This document shows positions 36,580-45,279 of a stretch of 64,000 bases of DNA, piece after piece; positions within the stretch are counted from its first letter, which is position 1, and the number at the start of each line of letters is the position of its first letter. A model generated the notes under the pieces. That model saw only the letters and a program-made list of their open reading frames with translations, searched no databases and was not told the origin of the DNA. The DNA is from Hansschlegelia quercus (GTDB lineage: Bacteria; Pseudomonadota; Alphaproteobacteria; Rhizobiales; Methylopilaceae), in contig NZ_SIUB01000009.1 of NCBI RefSeq assembly GCF_004310425.1, positions 1 to 64,000 of the forward strand. The letters are read 5' to 3'. The translations under genes were made by a program, and so were the position numbers.

Positions 36580-36608
36580 CGGCCGAGGGCGTAACCCTCG
36601 GCCGTTTT
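36580..36608 (+). terminator. intrinsic terminator after the DUF992 gene
   Basis: A perfect 10-base stem CGGCCGAGGG / CCCTCGGCCG with loop CGTAA, followed by TTTT. Confidence 0.85.
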
Positions 36609-36653
36609 CGTTCGTAAGCCGATCATGAACATCACCGCCATGAAAGGCGCGAT

Positions 36654-37640
36654 ATGCTGATCGGCAAGCCGCCCTCCTGGGCCATTCCGGAATCGCAGGC
36701 GACCCCGGAAAGCGTTTTCCTCAACCGCCGCGCCTTCATGAGCGCCGCCGCCGGCGCCGCGGCGCTCGCGCCTTCCGCTGCCAAGGCCGGCCTGTTCGGC
36801 TGGGGCAAGAAGGACGTCGCGCCGCAGCCGCCGGATCCGTCCGCCGGACTCTATCCGGTCAAACGCAATCCGGCCTTCACGCTCGACCGCCCGGTGACGC
36901 CGGAGCCCATCAATCTCGGCTACAACAACTTCTATGAGTTCGGCACGTCAAAAGACATCGCCGAAGCCGCCCAGGCGCTGCCGATCCGCCCGTGGACGAT
37001 CAAGATCGGCGGCATGGTGGAGCGACCCCGCGAGATCGCGATCGACGACCTGCTGAAACAGCTTCCGCCCGAGGAGCGGCTTTACCGCCACCGCTGCGTC
37101 GAGGCGTGGTCGATGGCGCTGCCGTGGTCAGGCATCCCGATGAAGGATTTTGTCGCCTTCGCGCGGCCGCTCGGCTCGGCGAAATACGTGGTGCTGAAGA
37201 CCTTCATGAACCCGGACGTCGCCGACGGGCAGGCGAGCCCGCTTTACGACTGGCCTTACACCGAAGGCCTCACGATGGCCGAGGCGACCAACGAACTCGC
37301 CTTTCTCGCGACCGGCGCCTACGGCAAGCCGCTTGCACGCCAGATGGGCGCGCCGATCCGCCTCGCCGTGCCGTGGAAGTACGGCTTCAAATCGGTGAAG
37401 TCGATCGTTAGCGTCGAGTTCACCGACAAGCGCCCGAAGACCCTCTGGGAGACCGCCGGCCCCGGCGAATACGGTTTCTGGGCGAACGTAAATCCGGCCG
37501 TCCCGCACCCCCGCTGGAGCCAGGCGCAGGAGCGCGTGATCGGCACCAGCGAGACAAAGCCGACCCTGATCTTCAACGGCTATGGCGAGCAGGTCGCCGA
37601 CCTCTACAAGGACATGAAGGGCGAGAAGCTCTTCATGTGA
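36654..37640 (+). CDS. msrP: methionine sulfoxide reductase catalytic subunit MsrP
   Basis: 328 residues. A Tat signal (NRRAFMSAAAGAA) exports the folded molybdoenzyme to the periplasm, where it reduces oxidised methionines in proteins. The molybdopterin domain carries YRHRCVEAWSMALPWSG with the Mo-ligand Cys, and PIRLAVPWKYGFKSVKSIV. The haem membrane partner msrQ is usually next to it, but the next gene here is a porin, so the partner must lie elsewhere or be replaced. Confidence 0.94.
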   Translation: MLIGKPPSWAIPESQATPESVFLNRRAFMSAAAGAAALAPSAAKAGLFGWGKKDVAPQPPDPSAGLYPVKRNPAFTLDRPVTPEPINLGYNNFYEFGTSKDIAEAAQALPIRPWTIKIGGMVERPREIAIDDLLKQLPPEERLYRHRCVEAWSMALPWSGIPMKDFVAFARPLGSAKYVVLKTFMNPDVADGQASPLYDWPYTEGLTMAEATNELAFLATGAYGKPLARQMGAPIRLAVPWKYGFKSVKSIVSVEFTDKRPKTLWETAGPGEYGFWANVNPAVPHPRWSQAQERVIGTSETKPTLIFNGYGEQVADLYKDMKGEKLFM

Positions 37641-37758
37641 CGCGCCGGCGACACCCCTAGGCTCTCGCCCGCCGCGGCGTTGAGACTACGCGACGAACAT
37701 GCAAGCGTCCGGACGGTCCTTAAGAACACTCTCATAAGGGGCCCGGTCCGGGGGACGC

Positions 37759-39096
37759 ATGGCGCTTCGCATCGCGCGTTTGTTTGGCGCGCTTACTCTT
37801 TCCGCGCTCGTCGCCGCGCCGGCATTGGCGGGCGAGGACGAGGCGGCGGACGAGCCCTCCATCCTCGATCATCTCCCCGCCTTTGCGCCGCTCAAAGAAG
37901 CGCGCGACGCCCTGGCGGAGAAGGGCGTGCGCGTCTCCGGCTTCTATTTCTCCGACCCGCGCGCAGGCCTCTCCGGCGGCCGCGACAGCGGCGCGACCTA
38001 TAGCGGCCTGTTCAATCTCGCGGTCGATCTCGACGGCGAAAAACTGTTCGGCGTCGAGGGCGCGAAGCTCCACGCCAACATGTTCCAGATCCACGGCAAG
38101 GACGTCTCCGAGCGCTTCGTCGGCAACTTTCTGTCGGCGAACGACATCGGCGCCCGGCCCTCCACCCGGCTGTTCGAGCTGTGGTGGCAGCAGCCGCTTA
38201 ACGACCAGCTCGAGATCCGCGTCGGGCAGATGGCGACGGACGTCGAGTTCATCACCTCCGACTATGGCGAGAACTTCCTCGACGCCACCTTCGGCTGGGC
38301 GGGGCCGCCCTCCGAAAACCTGCCCGCCGGCGGCCCGGCCTATCCGCTCGCGGCGCCCGGCGTTCGGCTGAAATACACGCCGCGCGAGGACTTCACCCTG
38401 CTGGCCGGATTGTTCAACGGCTACCCCGCGGGCAAGGGCGAAGGCGACGCCGAGAAGCGCAACCGCCACGGCCTGAACTTCGAAATCGGCGATCCGCCGC
38501 TCGTCCTCGTCGAGGGGCAATATCGCTGGAACGGCGGCGAGGAGGCCTCAGGTCTGCCGGGCACGCTCAAGCTCGGCGGATACTGGCACGGCGGCCGGTT
38601 CAAACGCCTCGACGAGGACAGCCGCACGCGCCGTGGCGACTTCAACCTTTACGCCGTGCTCGACCAGCAGGTCCTGCGCTTCGGCGAACGCGACGACGAG
38701 CGCGGCCTCGGCGTGTTCCTGCGCGGCATTTTTGGGCCCTCGGACCGCAACCCCGTCGACGCTTACGTCGACGGCGGCTTCGCGGCGACCGGCCTGTTCG
38801 CCTCCCGCCCGCACGACGTGTTCGGCATCGCTGCGGCCTGGGCGAGCTTTTCGCCCGGCCTGCTGCGGGAGGCGCGCGAAGCAAACGCAGATCTCGGCCT
38901 CGCCGACCGCCCGCACGGCTTCGAAGGCGTGATCGAAGCGACCTACCGCATGGAGATGGTCCCCGGCCTCACCGTGCAGCCGAGCCTGCAATACGTCATC
39001 CACCCCGGCGCCGGGACGCTGGAGCCGGACGAGGACGGTGCGCGCCGCGTCAAGAACGCGACGATCTTCGGCGTGGCGACGATCGTCAGGTTCTGA
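37759..39096 (+). CDS. OprB-family carbohydrate porin
   Basis: 445 residues. Signal peptide (about 1-24, APALAG), then an outer-membrane beta barrel with the OprB pattern: GLFNLAVDLDGEKLFGVEGA near the start, RVGQMATDVEFITSDYGENF, and a C-terminal strand ending in Phe (FGVATIVRF). OprB porins let sugars and similar solutes cross the outer membrane. Monocistronic; no sugar-uptake genes are nearby. Confidence 0.9.
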   Translation: MALRIARLFGALTLSALVAAPALAGEDEAADEPSILDHLPAFAPLKEARDALAEKGVRVSGFYFSDPRAGLSGGRDSGATYSGLFNLAVDLDGEKLFGVEGAKLHANMFQIHGKDVSERFVGNFLSANDIGARPSTRLFELWWQQPLNDQLEIRVGQMATDVEFITSDYGENFLDATFGWAGPPSENLPAGGPAYPLAAPGVRLKYTPREDFTLLAGLFNGYPAGKGEGDAEKRNRHGLNFEIGDPPLVLVEGQYRWNGGEEASGLPGTLKLGGYWHGGRFKRLDEDSRTRRGDFNLYAVLDQQVLRFGERDDERGLGVFLRGIFGPSDRNPVDAYVDGGFAATGLFASRPHDVFGIAAAWASFSPGLLREAREANADLGLADRPHGFEGVIEATYRMEMVPGLTVQPSLQYVIHPGAGTLEPDEDGARRVKNATIFGVATIVRF

Positions 39097-39182
39097 AACG
39101 GCCGGCTCGGCATCCCGGGCGCCATCCCAGCTCTTAAGGGGGATGACGTTGTCTCTCCCTAGCCGCCTTCACGCTTGCGCGA

Positions 39183-39208
39183 GGAACCGTGCGGACGGGG
39201 GATGCGTT
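39183..39208 (+). promoter_or_regulatory. EcfG-type general stress promoter
   Basis: GGAAC (39183-39187), 17 bases, CGTT (39205-39208). This is the alphaproteobacterial general stress (EcfG/PhyR) consensus. It lies 54 bases upstream of the ATG of the next secreted protein. Confidence 0.65.
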
Positions 39209-39262
39209 TGGCTGCGGGGCAGAGAAATAGGCGCCGAACCTGCGCCTCGAAGGAGAGAGATC

Positions 39263-39568
39263 ATGAACCGACACGACCTGGACGCCGCGCTGTCGCGCAT
39301 CGGCCGTCTCGCCGCGCCGGCTTTCGTCGCGGCCGTCCTCGCCGCCGGCCCGGCGCTGGCGCAGAGCAGCACCACGATCATCACCGACCAGCCGCCGGCG
39401 ACGGAGTCCTCGAAGACCACGGTCGAGACCCACACCAACGACATGGGCGACACCGTCGAGAAGCGCAAAACCGTGACCGAGCACGAAGACGGCTCCGTCA
39501 CCAAGGAGGTCAACAAGACCCACGTCGACGAAGCGCCGTCGACCAGCACGACCGTCATCGAGCGCTGA
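39263..39568 (+). CDS. small secreted Thr/Glu/Lys-rich protein
   Basis: 101 residues. Signal peptide (about 1-34, ending ALAQ) followed by a highly polar Thr/Ser/Glu/Lys-rich mature part with repetitive charged pattern (DMGDTVEKRKTVTEHEDG) and no cysteine. The ATG follows AAGGAGAGAG. An EcfG-type promoter precedes it and a terminator follows, so it is an independent, probably stress-induced unit. The family is not recognised. Confidence 0.75.
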   Translation: MNRHDLDAALSRIGRLAAPAFVAAVLAAGPALAQSSTTIITDQPPATESSKTTVETHTNDMGDTVEKRKTVTEHEDGSVTKEVNKTHVDEAPSTSTTVIER

Positions 39569-39597
39569 ACAAAATCAGCTGAACGCCTACTGATGAG

Positions 39598-39623
39598 CCC
39601 GCGCCTTCGGCGCGGGATTTTTT
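39598..39623 (+). terminator. intrinsic terminator
   Basis: Stem CCCGCGCC / GGCGCGGG with a 3-base loop, followed by ATTTTTT, after the stress-promoter gene. Confidence 0.88.
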
Positions 39624-39809
39624 GTTGATGGAGCCTGACGCTCGGTCAGTCGGCTGGTCCTCTGGATTAATCTAACGGTCAGCGAAGACTGCGAAAAAAA
39701 TCCGGCGATGATTTGGGATCGGTCGAGGAATTCCGTTCAGATCGGAAGCCGTCGACGTGCCGCTCCATCCGCGCTAACTCCTCCGCACCCTTCCGTGCGG
39801 AGCCTCCCC

Positions 39810-40583
39810 ATGTCCTACCCCACGCTCGATCCCGCCACGCTCTCCGTGCTCGTCACCGGGGCCACGTCCGGCTTTGGCGAGGCGATCTCGAAGCGGTTCG
39901 TGAAGGCGGGCGCGCGGGTCGTCGGGACGGGGCGGCGGAAGGAGCGGCTGGACAAGCTGGAGCAGGAGCTTGGCGACCTGTTCCTCGGGCGCGAGCTCGA
40001 CGTGCGGGACCTGCCGGCGACAGAGGCGCTGCTCACAGATCTGCCGGAGGAGTTTGCGGCGGTCGACGTCGTGGTGGCGAACGCCGGCCTCGCGCTCGGT
40101 CTCGGTCCGGCCGACGAGGTCGACATCGCGGACTGGCACACGATGATCGACACCAACGTCACCGGCTTCGTGAACACGGTGCGCGCCAGCCTGCCCGGCA
40201 TGGTGAAGCGGGGGAGGGGCCATGTGTTCGGCCTGGGCTCCGTCGCCGGCGACTATCCCTATCCCGGCGGCAACGTCTATGCCGGCACAAAAGCTTTCGT
40301 GAAGCAGTTCTGCCTCGCAACCCGCGCCGACATGCTGGGGAAGAACGTCCGCATCACCAATATCGAACCCGGCATGGTCGAGACCGAGTTCTCGCTGGTG
40401 CGGTTCAAGGGCGATGAGGGCAAGGCCGAGAATGTCTACGCCGGGATGCGCGGCATGAGCGCGGACGACGTCGCGGAGACGATCTTCTGGTGCGCGACGC
40501 TGCCGCAGCACGTCAACATCAACAGGTTGCAGGTGATGCCCACGGATCAGGCGTTCTCCGCCTTCGCCGTTCACCGCGGGTGA
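39810..40583 (+). CDS. SDR oxidoreductase, YdfG-like (3-hydroxy acid dehydrogenase)
   Basis: 257 residues. Cofactor motif VTGATSGFGEAISKRF, NAGLALGL, catalytic Ser in LGSVAGDYPYPGGNVYAGTK (in two parts) with the Tyr-x3-Lys intact, and the YdfG hallmark GMVETEFSLVRF. YdfG-type enzymes oxidise L-allo-threonine, serine and 3-hydroxypropionate with NADP+ and can detoxify malonic semialdehyde. The ATG before SYPTLDP is used; the frame upstream is non-coding. Confidence 0.9.
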   Translation: MSYPTLDPATLSVLVTGATSGFGEAISKRFVKAGARVVGTGRRKERLDKLEQELGDLFLGRELDVRDLPATEALLTDLPEEFAAVDVVVANAGLALGLGPADEVDIADWHTMIDTNVTGFVNTVRASLPGMVKRGRGHVFGLGSVAGDYPYPGGNVYAGTKAFVKQFCLATRADMLGKNVRITNIEPGMVETEFSLVRFKGDEGKAENVYAGMRGMSADDVAETIFWCATLPQHVNINRLQVMPTDQAFSAFAVHRG

Positions 40584-40704
40584 GCGCTTCGCGCTTCGGT
40601 TGTAAGCTGCGCGGCAATTCGAATGGACCGCTAAACGAAATCGTAGCAGCTTTGCTCTACCACCGAGGGTAGGCCCCGAGATGGGCCGGTCTCGGAGAAC
40701 TTGA

Positions 40705-42525
40705 GTGACGCCGTCGACCTCTACGATCGTGCGAACGGTCCTCCTGAGCATCGTGTATTGCGCCGTCGCCTATGGGACGCTGGCGCTCGGACGCGCGACG
40801 GGCGTGTCGGCCGTCGTGTGGCCGGCGAACGCGCTCGCCTTCGGCGTGCTCGTCGCGCTCAACCGCGCGAACGGCTGGACGGAGATCGTCGGGCTCGCGG
40901 TCGCGAACGCCGTCGCGCACTGGCTGATGGCCGACGGCTTGTCCCATTCCGTCCTCGCCGGCGTCGCGAACGGCCTCAGCATCGGCGTCACGGGCGCGCT
41001 GCTCAGCCTGTGGCGGGTGTCGCGCGATCAGCCGACCCATGTCGGCTCGGTGCTGAACCTGATCCTGATCTCGCTACTCGGACCGATCCCGGGCTCCGCG
41101 CTCGGCGGCCTGGCGATCGGCGCCGTGCTGAGCCCCGAGACGCCGTCGTTCTACTATATCGGCTCGTGGTGGCTGGTGGAGGCGGTGGGCTTTCTGCTGA
41201 TCCTGCCGCCCTTCCTGTTCTGGCGCAGCCCGCGGCATCGCAAGGCGGCGGCGAGCCCTCACCATCGTCCCGGCATCACCCGGGCGCGCGCGGTCGAGAT
41301 GGCGGTGGCGATCGTGGCCCTCGTCGGCGCGGCGGCCGTCGTGCCGTTCACCGGCATGCTGTGGCTGATCGAGCTCTCCGGCGCCGTGCTGCTGTGGTTC
41401 GCGCTGCGCTTCGGCATGTTCTACACGGCCGCCACCACCACGCTGTTCGCGCTCGGCGTCGTGGCCTGCGGGCTGATGGGGCTGTGGCCGGCCGGCGCCT
41501 CCAACGGCCATCACCAGGCCGACATGCTGGCGCTGCAGGCCATGCTCGCGCTCACCACGCTGCCGGCGCTGCTCGTTGCGGCAATCGCCTCCCAGCGCGA
41601 GAAGGCGCGCCGCGAACTCTACGTCAACGCGCGCCGCCTGTCCTATGCGCTCGAGGGCGCCAATGACGGCCTGTGGGACTGGGACATCGCGGCCGGCAAA
41701 GGCTTCTTCAGCCACCGCGCCTCGCGCATGTTGGGCTATGACGACGCCGAGGAGTTCGGCGAGGCCGCGACCTGGGACAACCTGATCCACGAGGACGATT
41801 ACGGCGCGGCGCGGGCGATGTTCGACGCCCACATCAAGGGGCAGACCGAGTTTTACGAGGCCGAGCTGCGCTTCCGGCGCAAGGATGGCGAATGGATCTG
41901 GGTGCATGATCGCGGCAAGATCGTCGAGCGCGACGAGAATGGCGCGCCGCTGCGCGCCGTCGGCACCTATACCGACATCTCCGAGCGCAAGCGCCTTGAA
42001 GGCGCGCTCGAGCATCTCGCCAATCATGACGCGCTGACCGGGCTCGCCAACCGAGCCGTCTTCGAGCGCGAACTCGACCGCTTCGCGGCGCGGCTCGACC
42101 GTCAGGGCGGGCGGCTCGCCACGCTGCTCATCGACGTCGACCACTTCAAGCAGGTCAACGACACCTACGGTCACGCCGCGGGCGACGCGCTGCTGGTCGC
42201 GGTCGCGGACCGGCTACGGAAGGGCGTGCGCCTTGGCGACGTCGCGGCGCGGCTCGGAGGCGACGAGTTCGCGGTCATCTCGATCGGCCAGAGTGCGGCG
42301 GAATTCGACGCGCTCGCGGAGCGCCTGAGCGTCGAGCTCGCGGCGCCGGTCCCTTATGGCGACGGCCAGATCACCGCCTCGGTGTCGATCGGCGTCGCGG
42401 TGGCGGCGTCGTCCGCGCAGGCCGGCGACGACCTCGTCGTTCGCGCCGACCGCGCGCTCTACGCCGCCAAACGCGACGGTCGTGGCGTCTGGCGCTTCTT
42501 CGGCGTCGCCGGCAAGGTCGCCTGA
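40705..42525 (+). CDS. MASE1-PAS-GGDEF diguanylate cyclase
   Basis: 606 residues, GTG start. The N-terminal MASE1 membrane sensor has about eight helices (1-295; VVWPANALAFG and ISLLGPIPGSALGGLA). A PAS/PAC domain follows (about 310-430; DGLWDWDIAAGKGFFS, FRRKDGEWIWVHDRG). The C-terminal GGDEF domain carries an intact RLGGDEFAVIS. It should make cyclic-di-GMP in response to a membrane or small-molecule signal. No I-site RxxD is evident at the usual position. Confidence 0.92.
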   Translation: MTPSTSTIVRTVLLSIVYCAVAYGTLALGRATGVSAVVWPANALAFGVLVALNRANGWTEIVGLAVANAVAHWLMADGLSHSVLAGVANGLSIGVTGALLSLWRVSRDQPTHVGSVLNLILISLLGPIPGSALGGLAIGAVLSPETPSFYYIGSWWLVEAVGFLLILPPFLFWRSPRHRKAAASPHHRPGITRARAVEMAVAIVALVGAAAVVPFTGMLWLIELSGAVLLWFALRFGMFYTAATTTLFALGVVACGLMGLWPAGASNGHHQADMLALQAMLALTTLPALLVAAIASQREKARRELYVNARRLSYALEGANDGLWDWDIAAGKGFFSHRASRMLGYDDAEEFGEAATWDNLIHEDDYGAARAMFDAHIKGQTEFYEAELRFRRKDGEWIWVHDRGKIVERDENGAPLRAVGTYTDISERKRLEGALEHLANHDALTGLANRAVFERELDRFAARLDRQGGRLATLLIDVDHFKQVNDTYGHAAGDALLVAVADRLRKGVRLGDVAARLGGDEFAVISIGQSAAEFDALAERLSVELAAPVPYGDGQITASVSIGVAVAASSAQAGDDLVVRADRALYAAKRDGRGVWRFFGVAGKVA

Positions 42526-42532
42526 CTGCGCG

Positions 42533-43591
42533 TCAGGCGACGAAGCCGAGCAACTCCACGCCGAGCCCGGAATCCTCGAAGCGCTCGACGACCGCCGTGA
42601 AGTAGGGCTCGTCCGACGGCGCCGCGACGATCAGCACGCCATAGGGCGCGCCGCCAGCGGCCCCCAGCGAGCCCGCCACGATGCCGACGTCGAAGCCGAG
42701 CTCGCGCGCGACCGAGGTCAGCACCGGCCGTGTCGCAGCCGGCCCTTCGAAGGCGAGCCGCACCAGCGCCTTGCCCATCGGCTGGGGCGTCGCGGAGAGC
42801 TTGCCGGCGAGGAAAGGCGGCAGCGTCGCGCCGGTGGCCGCGGCCGCGAAGCGCCGCGTCACGGCGTGACCTGAATGGGCAAACACCCGCGCGGTCGCGC
42901 CCTCCTCGACGACCTGGCCGCCGTCGAGCACAACGACGCGCGTCGCAAGCGCGGTGACCGCGCTCATGTCGTGCGTGACGAGCAGGATGCCGACGCCGAT
43001 CTCGCGGTTAGCCCAAGACAGCGCGGCCAGAACCGCCTCGGCGATCTCGGGGTCGAGCGCCGAGGTCGCGCCGTCGAGCACCAGCAGGCGCGGTTCGGCC
43101 GCAAGCGCCCGGGCCAGCGCCACGCGGCGCCGCGCGCCGTCCGACAGCTCGTCGAAATAGCGATCGCCGTCGGGTCCAAGCTCGAGCAACTCCATAAGCG
43201 CGTCGAGCTTGCGACCTGCGTCCGGCCGCGCCTTCTCCGCGAGTTCGGCGACGATCTCGCGGATCGGCCGCTGCGAGGGGGGCTCCGCGGAGGCGCTGAG
43301 GTAGACCACGCCAGCGCGCGCCTGCTCGCCGGACATCGCGGCGCCGTCGAGCGCCACCATTCCGGAGTTCGGATGTTCGAGCCCGGCGGCGAGGCGCGCA
43401 AGCGCGGACTTGCCGGAGCTTGCGGAGCCAATCACGGCGAGGATCTCGCCATTGGCCATCTCGAAGGAGACGCCGTCGAGCGCCACGCGCTCCACGCCGT
43501 CACGGCCAAAATAAGCCTTTCGGACATCGGCGAAGGCAAGCAGCGAGCCAGCAACGGCAGGGGAATGCGCGAAGCGCAGCGGAGCGTTCAT
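42533..43591 (-). CDS. orphan MetN-like ABC ATPase with degenerate catalytic motifs
   Basis: 352 residues. An ABC domain (about 18-250) is followed by a C-terminal NIL domain (about 275-350), the layout of the methionine importer ATPase MetN. Walker A (GSASSGKS, 55-62) and the H-loop (THD, His207) are kept. The signature reads LSDGA instead of LSGGQ, the Q-loop Gln is not at its place (VVYLSASAEPP), and the catalytic Glu after Walker B is Gly174 (LVLDGATSALD). No permease or binding protein is adjacent. It may bind ATP without turning it over. Confidence 0.85.
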   Translation of the reverse strand: MNAPLRFAHSPAVAGSLLAFADVRKAYFGRDGVERVALDGVSFEMANGEILAVIGSASSGKSALARLAAGLEHPNSGMVALDGAAMSGEQARAGVVYLSASAEPPSQRPIREIVAELAEKARPDAGRKLDALMELLELGPDGDRYFDELSDGARRRVALARALAAEPRLLVLDGATSALDPEIAEAVLAALSWANREIGVGILLVTHDMSAVTALATRVVVLDGGQVVEEGATARVFAHSGHAVTRRFAAAATGATLPPFLAGKLSATPQPMGKALVRLAFEGPAATRPVLTSVARELGFDVGIVAGSLGAAGGAPYGVLIVAAPSDEPYFTAVVERFEDSGLGVELLGFVA

Positions 43592-44010
43592 GGCGAACTC
43601 CGAGGTCACGATGTCAAAAGCGCCGGAAAGGCGAAGGGAAGGCGGAACGAACGGTCGCCGGATCGGGGCGGCCGCTGACAATGGGAGGGGCGTCAGCAGC
43701 CCCAGCGTTTCGATACCCACGTCATGCCCGACATCCCTTTCGGCGCTTCCTCGCGCCGCTCTCCTGAAGCGTCGCGACACTCGGCGAATCGTGCGACGCC
43801 GCCATGACGACGACGCGGCCATTCCGCGACGAGCTACGGCCAAATTTCGTTCTCTCAAGAGAACATGTCAAGTTCTCCAAGGGAGAAGGCCGGCAATTCG
43901 ACGATCATAAGAAAGCGTTAAGTCACTCTAGAATTAGAGCGTTTCCAGCCTCGCCTTCGTGCTGCGCCGCAGTCCGGAAGAGCGTTTGCCGGGATGTGCC
44001 AGTTCGTTCG
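43592..44010. other. long leader/intergenic region with tandem palindromes
   Basis: 419 bases upstream of the MetN-like gene and downstream of the next minus-strand gene. It contains a perfect dyad GTTCTCT-CA-AGAGAAC (43849-43864), a related TTCTCC-AAG-GGAGAA (43873-43887) about two helical turns away, and CTCTA-GAAT-TAGAG (43926-43939). No gene or known riboswitch is recognised. Confidence 0.5.
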
Positions 44011-44355
44011 TCATAACGAACGACTTTCCGCCGCCAACGCCTGCGATAACGCGAGGTGGCGGTTCAGATCGTAGGCCCAATGCCCGGCGATCCCGCGGCG
44101 GCGTTCCGCGCGCCACGCCCGGATGAGCCGCGCCACGATCTTCCGGCGAATGTCCGGGCCCCGGTCGTGAAGCTCGCTTGGTCCGATCGCGATCAGCCGC
44201 GGCAATGCGCGCTCCCGGTCGTACGCCGCGATCCCACTGCGGCGCGTCTCGGTCAGCGCCGAGGCGGTCGTCGCTCGGACCGCTTGCTCCAGCCCGGACC
44301 GCTCCGTCGGCCAGACCACGCCCTTCATGTTCGATCCGATGTCTCCGGTCGTCAT
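44011..44355 (-). CDS. conserved hypothetical protein
   Basis: 114 residues, mostly helical and Arg/Ala-rich, without signal or membrane segment. Recognisable patches: VVWPTERSGLEQAVRATTAS, RSGIAAYDRERALPRL and GHWAYDLNRHLALSQAL. I do not recognise the family. It is divergent from the DUF6456 gene, with about 106 bases between the starts. The ATG at 44355 is preferred; the frame upstream (57 bases) is optional. Confidence 0.6.
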   Translation of the reverse strand: MTTGDIGSNMKGVVWPTERSGLEQAVRATTASALTETRRSGIAAYDRERALPRLIAIGPSELHDRGPDIRRKIVARLIRAWRAERRRGIAGHWAYDLNRHLALSQALAAESRSL

Positions 44356-44423
44356 GCCGCCTCTCCAGCTCTGTTCGTCATCGACAATGAAGGACCGCAA
44401 CGATCTGGACAAGAAGAAAATCC

Positions 44424-44446
44424 TATAATATGGATTTATCCATTAT
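44424..44446 (+). promoter_or_regulatory. promoter -10 with overlapping dyad
   Basis: A perfect TATAAT (44424-44429) overlaps an AT-rich inverted repeat TGGAT-TT-ATCCA (44431-44442), whose outer arms ATAAT/ATTAT extend it. It lies just before the ribosome site of the DUF6456 gene, the position expected for a repressor operator. No good -35 is seen. Confidence 0.45.
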
Positions 44447-44461
44447 GTGGAGGAGGGGTCG

Positions 44462-45256
44462 ATGGCGCAAGCGCGCGGCGGAACGGGACATGGTCCGGAA
44501 AAGGAGAAGCAGGTTTCAGGAGCGGTGCGGCTGCTCGCGCGCATCGCGGCGGCGGGCTCCTCGGGGCTCCTGATCGCGAAGCGCGAGGAGGCGGCCGCTG
44601 CGGCGCTGATGGCGCGCGGGCTGGCGGCGGACGAAGGCGGCCTCCTGCGCGCGACGCCCGAGGGGCTGGCGCGCGCCGCGCGCGAAGCCGGTGGCGAGGC
44701 GGCCTTCCTCGCCCAACACCGCACTCTCGCGCGCCGCCGGCCGGAGGGCGGCGTGGGGCCCGAGACGCTGGTCGATCTCGACGAGAGCCCGCTCGCCTGG
44801 CTCGCCCGCCGCAAGGATCGCGACGGTCGCCCGCTGCTTGCCCCCGAGGAGGTGCTCGCCGGCGAGCGGCTACGCGCTGACTTCACCCGCGGGCAGATGA
44901 CGCCGCGGGTCACCGCGAACTGGGAGGCTTCGATCGCCCGCGGACCACGTGGCGCGGGCGGGGCAGGCGTCGACCTCGCGGACGCGGCGATCGCGGCGCG
45001 CACGAGGGTGTCGCGCGCGCTCGACGCCGTCGGACCCGAACTTGCGGGCGCGCTGGTCGACGTCTGCTGCTTCCTGAAGGGACTGGAGGAGGTCGAGCGC
45101 GACCGTCGCTGGCCGGCGCGCGGCGCGAAGCTCGTGCTCGGCCTCGGCCTCGCCCGCCTCGCGCGGCACTACGGTTATGTCCCGGACAAGCAGGGCCCCG
45201 GCCGGATCCTGAGTTGGGGCGCAGACGGCAGCCGGCCGACGATCGACGGCGGGTGA
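44462..45256 (+). CDS. DUF6456 domain protein
   Basis: 264 residues. The N-terminal half is a winged-helix-like region (residues 10-80), and the C-terminal DUF6456 domain (about 95-245) has ESPLAWLARRKDRDGRPLL, GERLRADFTRGQMTPRVTANW (in two parts) and LVDVCCFLKGLEEVERDRRW. The domain looks DNA-binding, and members are found across Rhizobiales; the role is unknown. The ATG at 44462 is preferred over a GTG 15 bases earlier because a GGAGGAGG site lies directly before it. Confidence 0.85.
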   Translation: MAQARGGTGHGPEKEKQVSGAVRLLARIAAAGSSGLLIAKREEAAAAALMARGLAADEGGLLRATPEGLARAAREAGGEAAFLAQHRTLARRRPEGGVGPETLVDLDESPLAWLARRKDRDGRPLLAPEEVLAGERLRADFTRGQMTPRVTANWEASIARGPRGAGGAGVDLADAAIAARTRVSRALDAVGPELAGALVDVCCFLKGLEEVERDRRWPARGAKLVLGLGLARLARHYGYVPDKQGPGRILSWGADGSRPTIDGG

Positions 45257-45279
45257 GGGGCCTCGGGCGTCGAGCGTTT

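Noticed and set aside
43592-43760. Possible SAM or SAH riboswitch in front of the MetN-like gene
   Set aside because: The leader is long and structured, but no conserved core of SAM-I, SAM-II or SAH riboswitches could be aligned by eye.
44002-44023. Hairpin TCGTTCG/CGAACGA at the end of the hypothetical gene
   Set aside because: It overlaps the stop codon and has no T run, so I do not call it a terminator.
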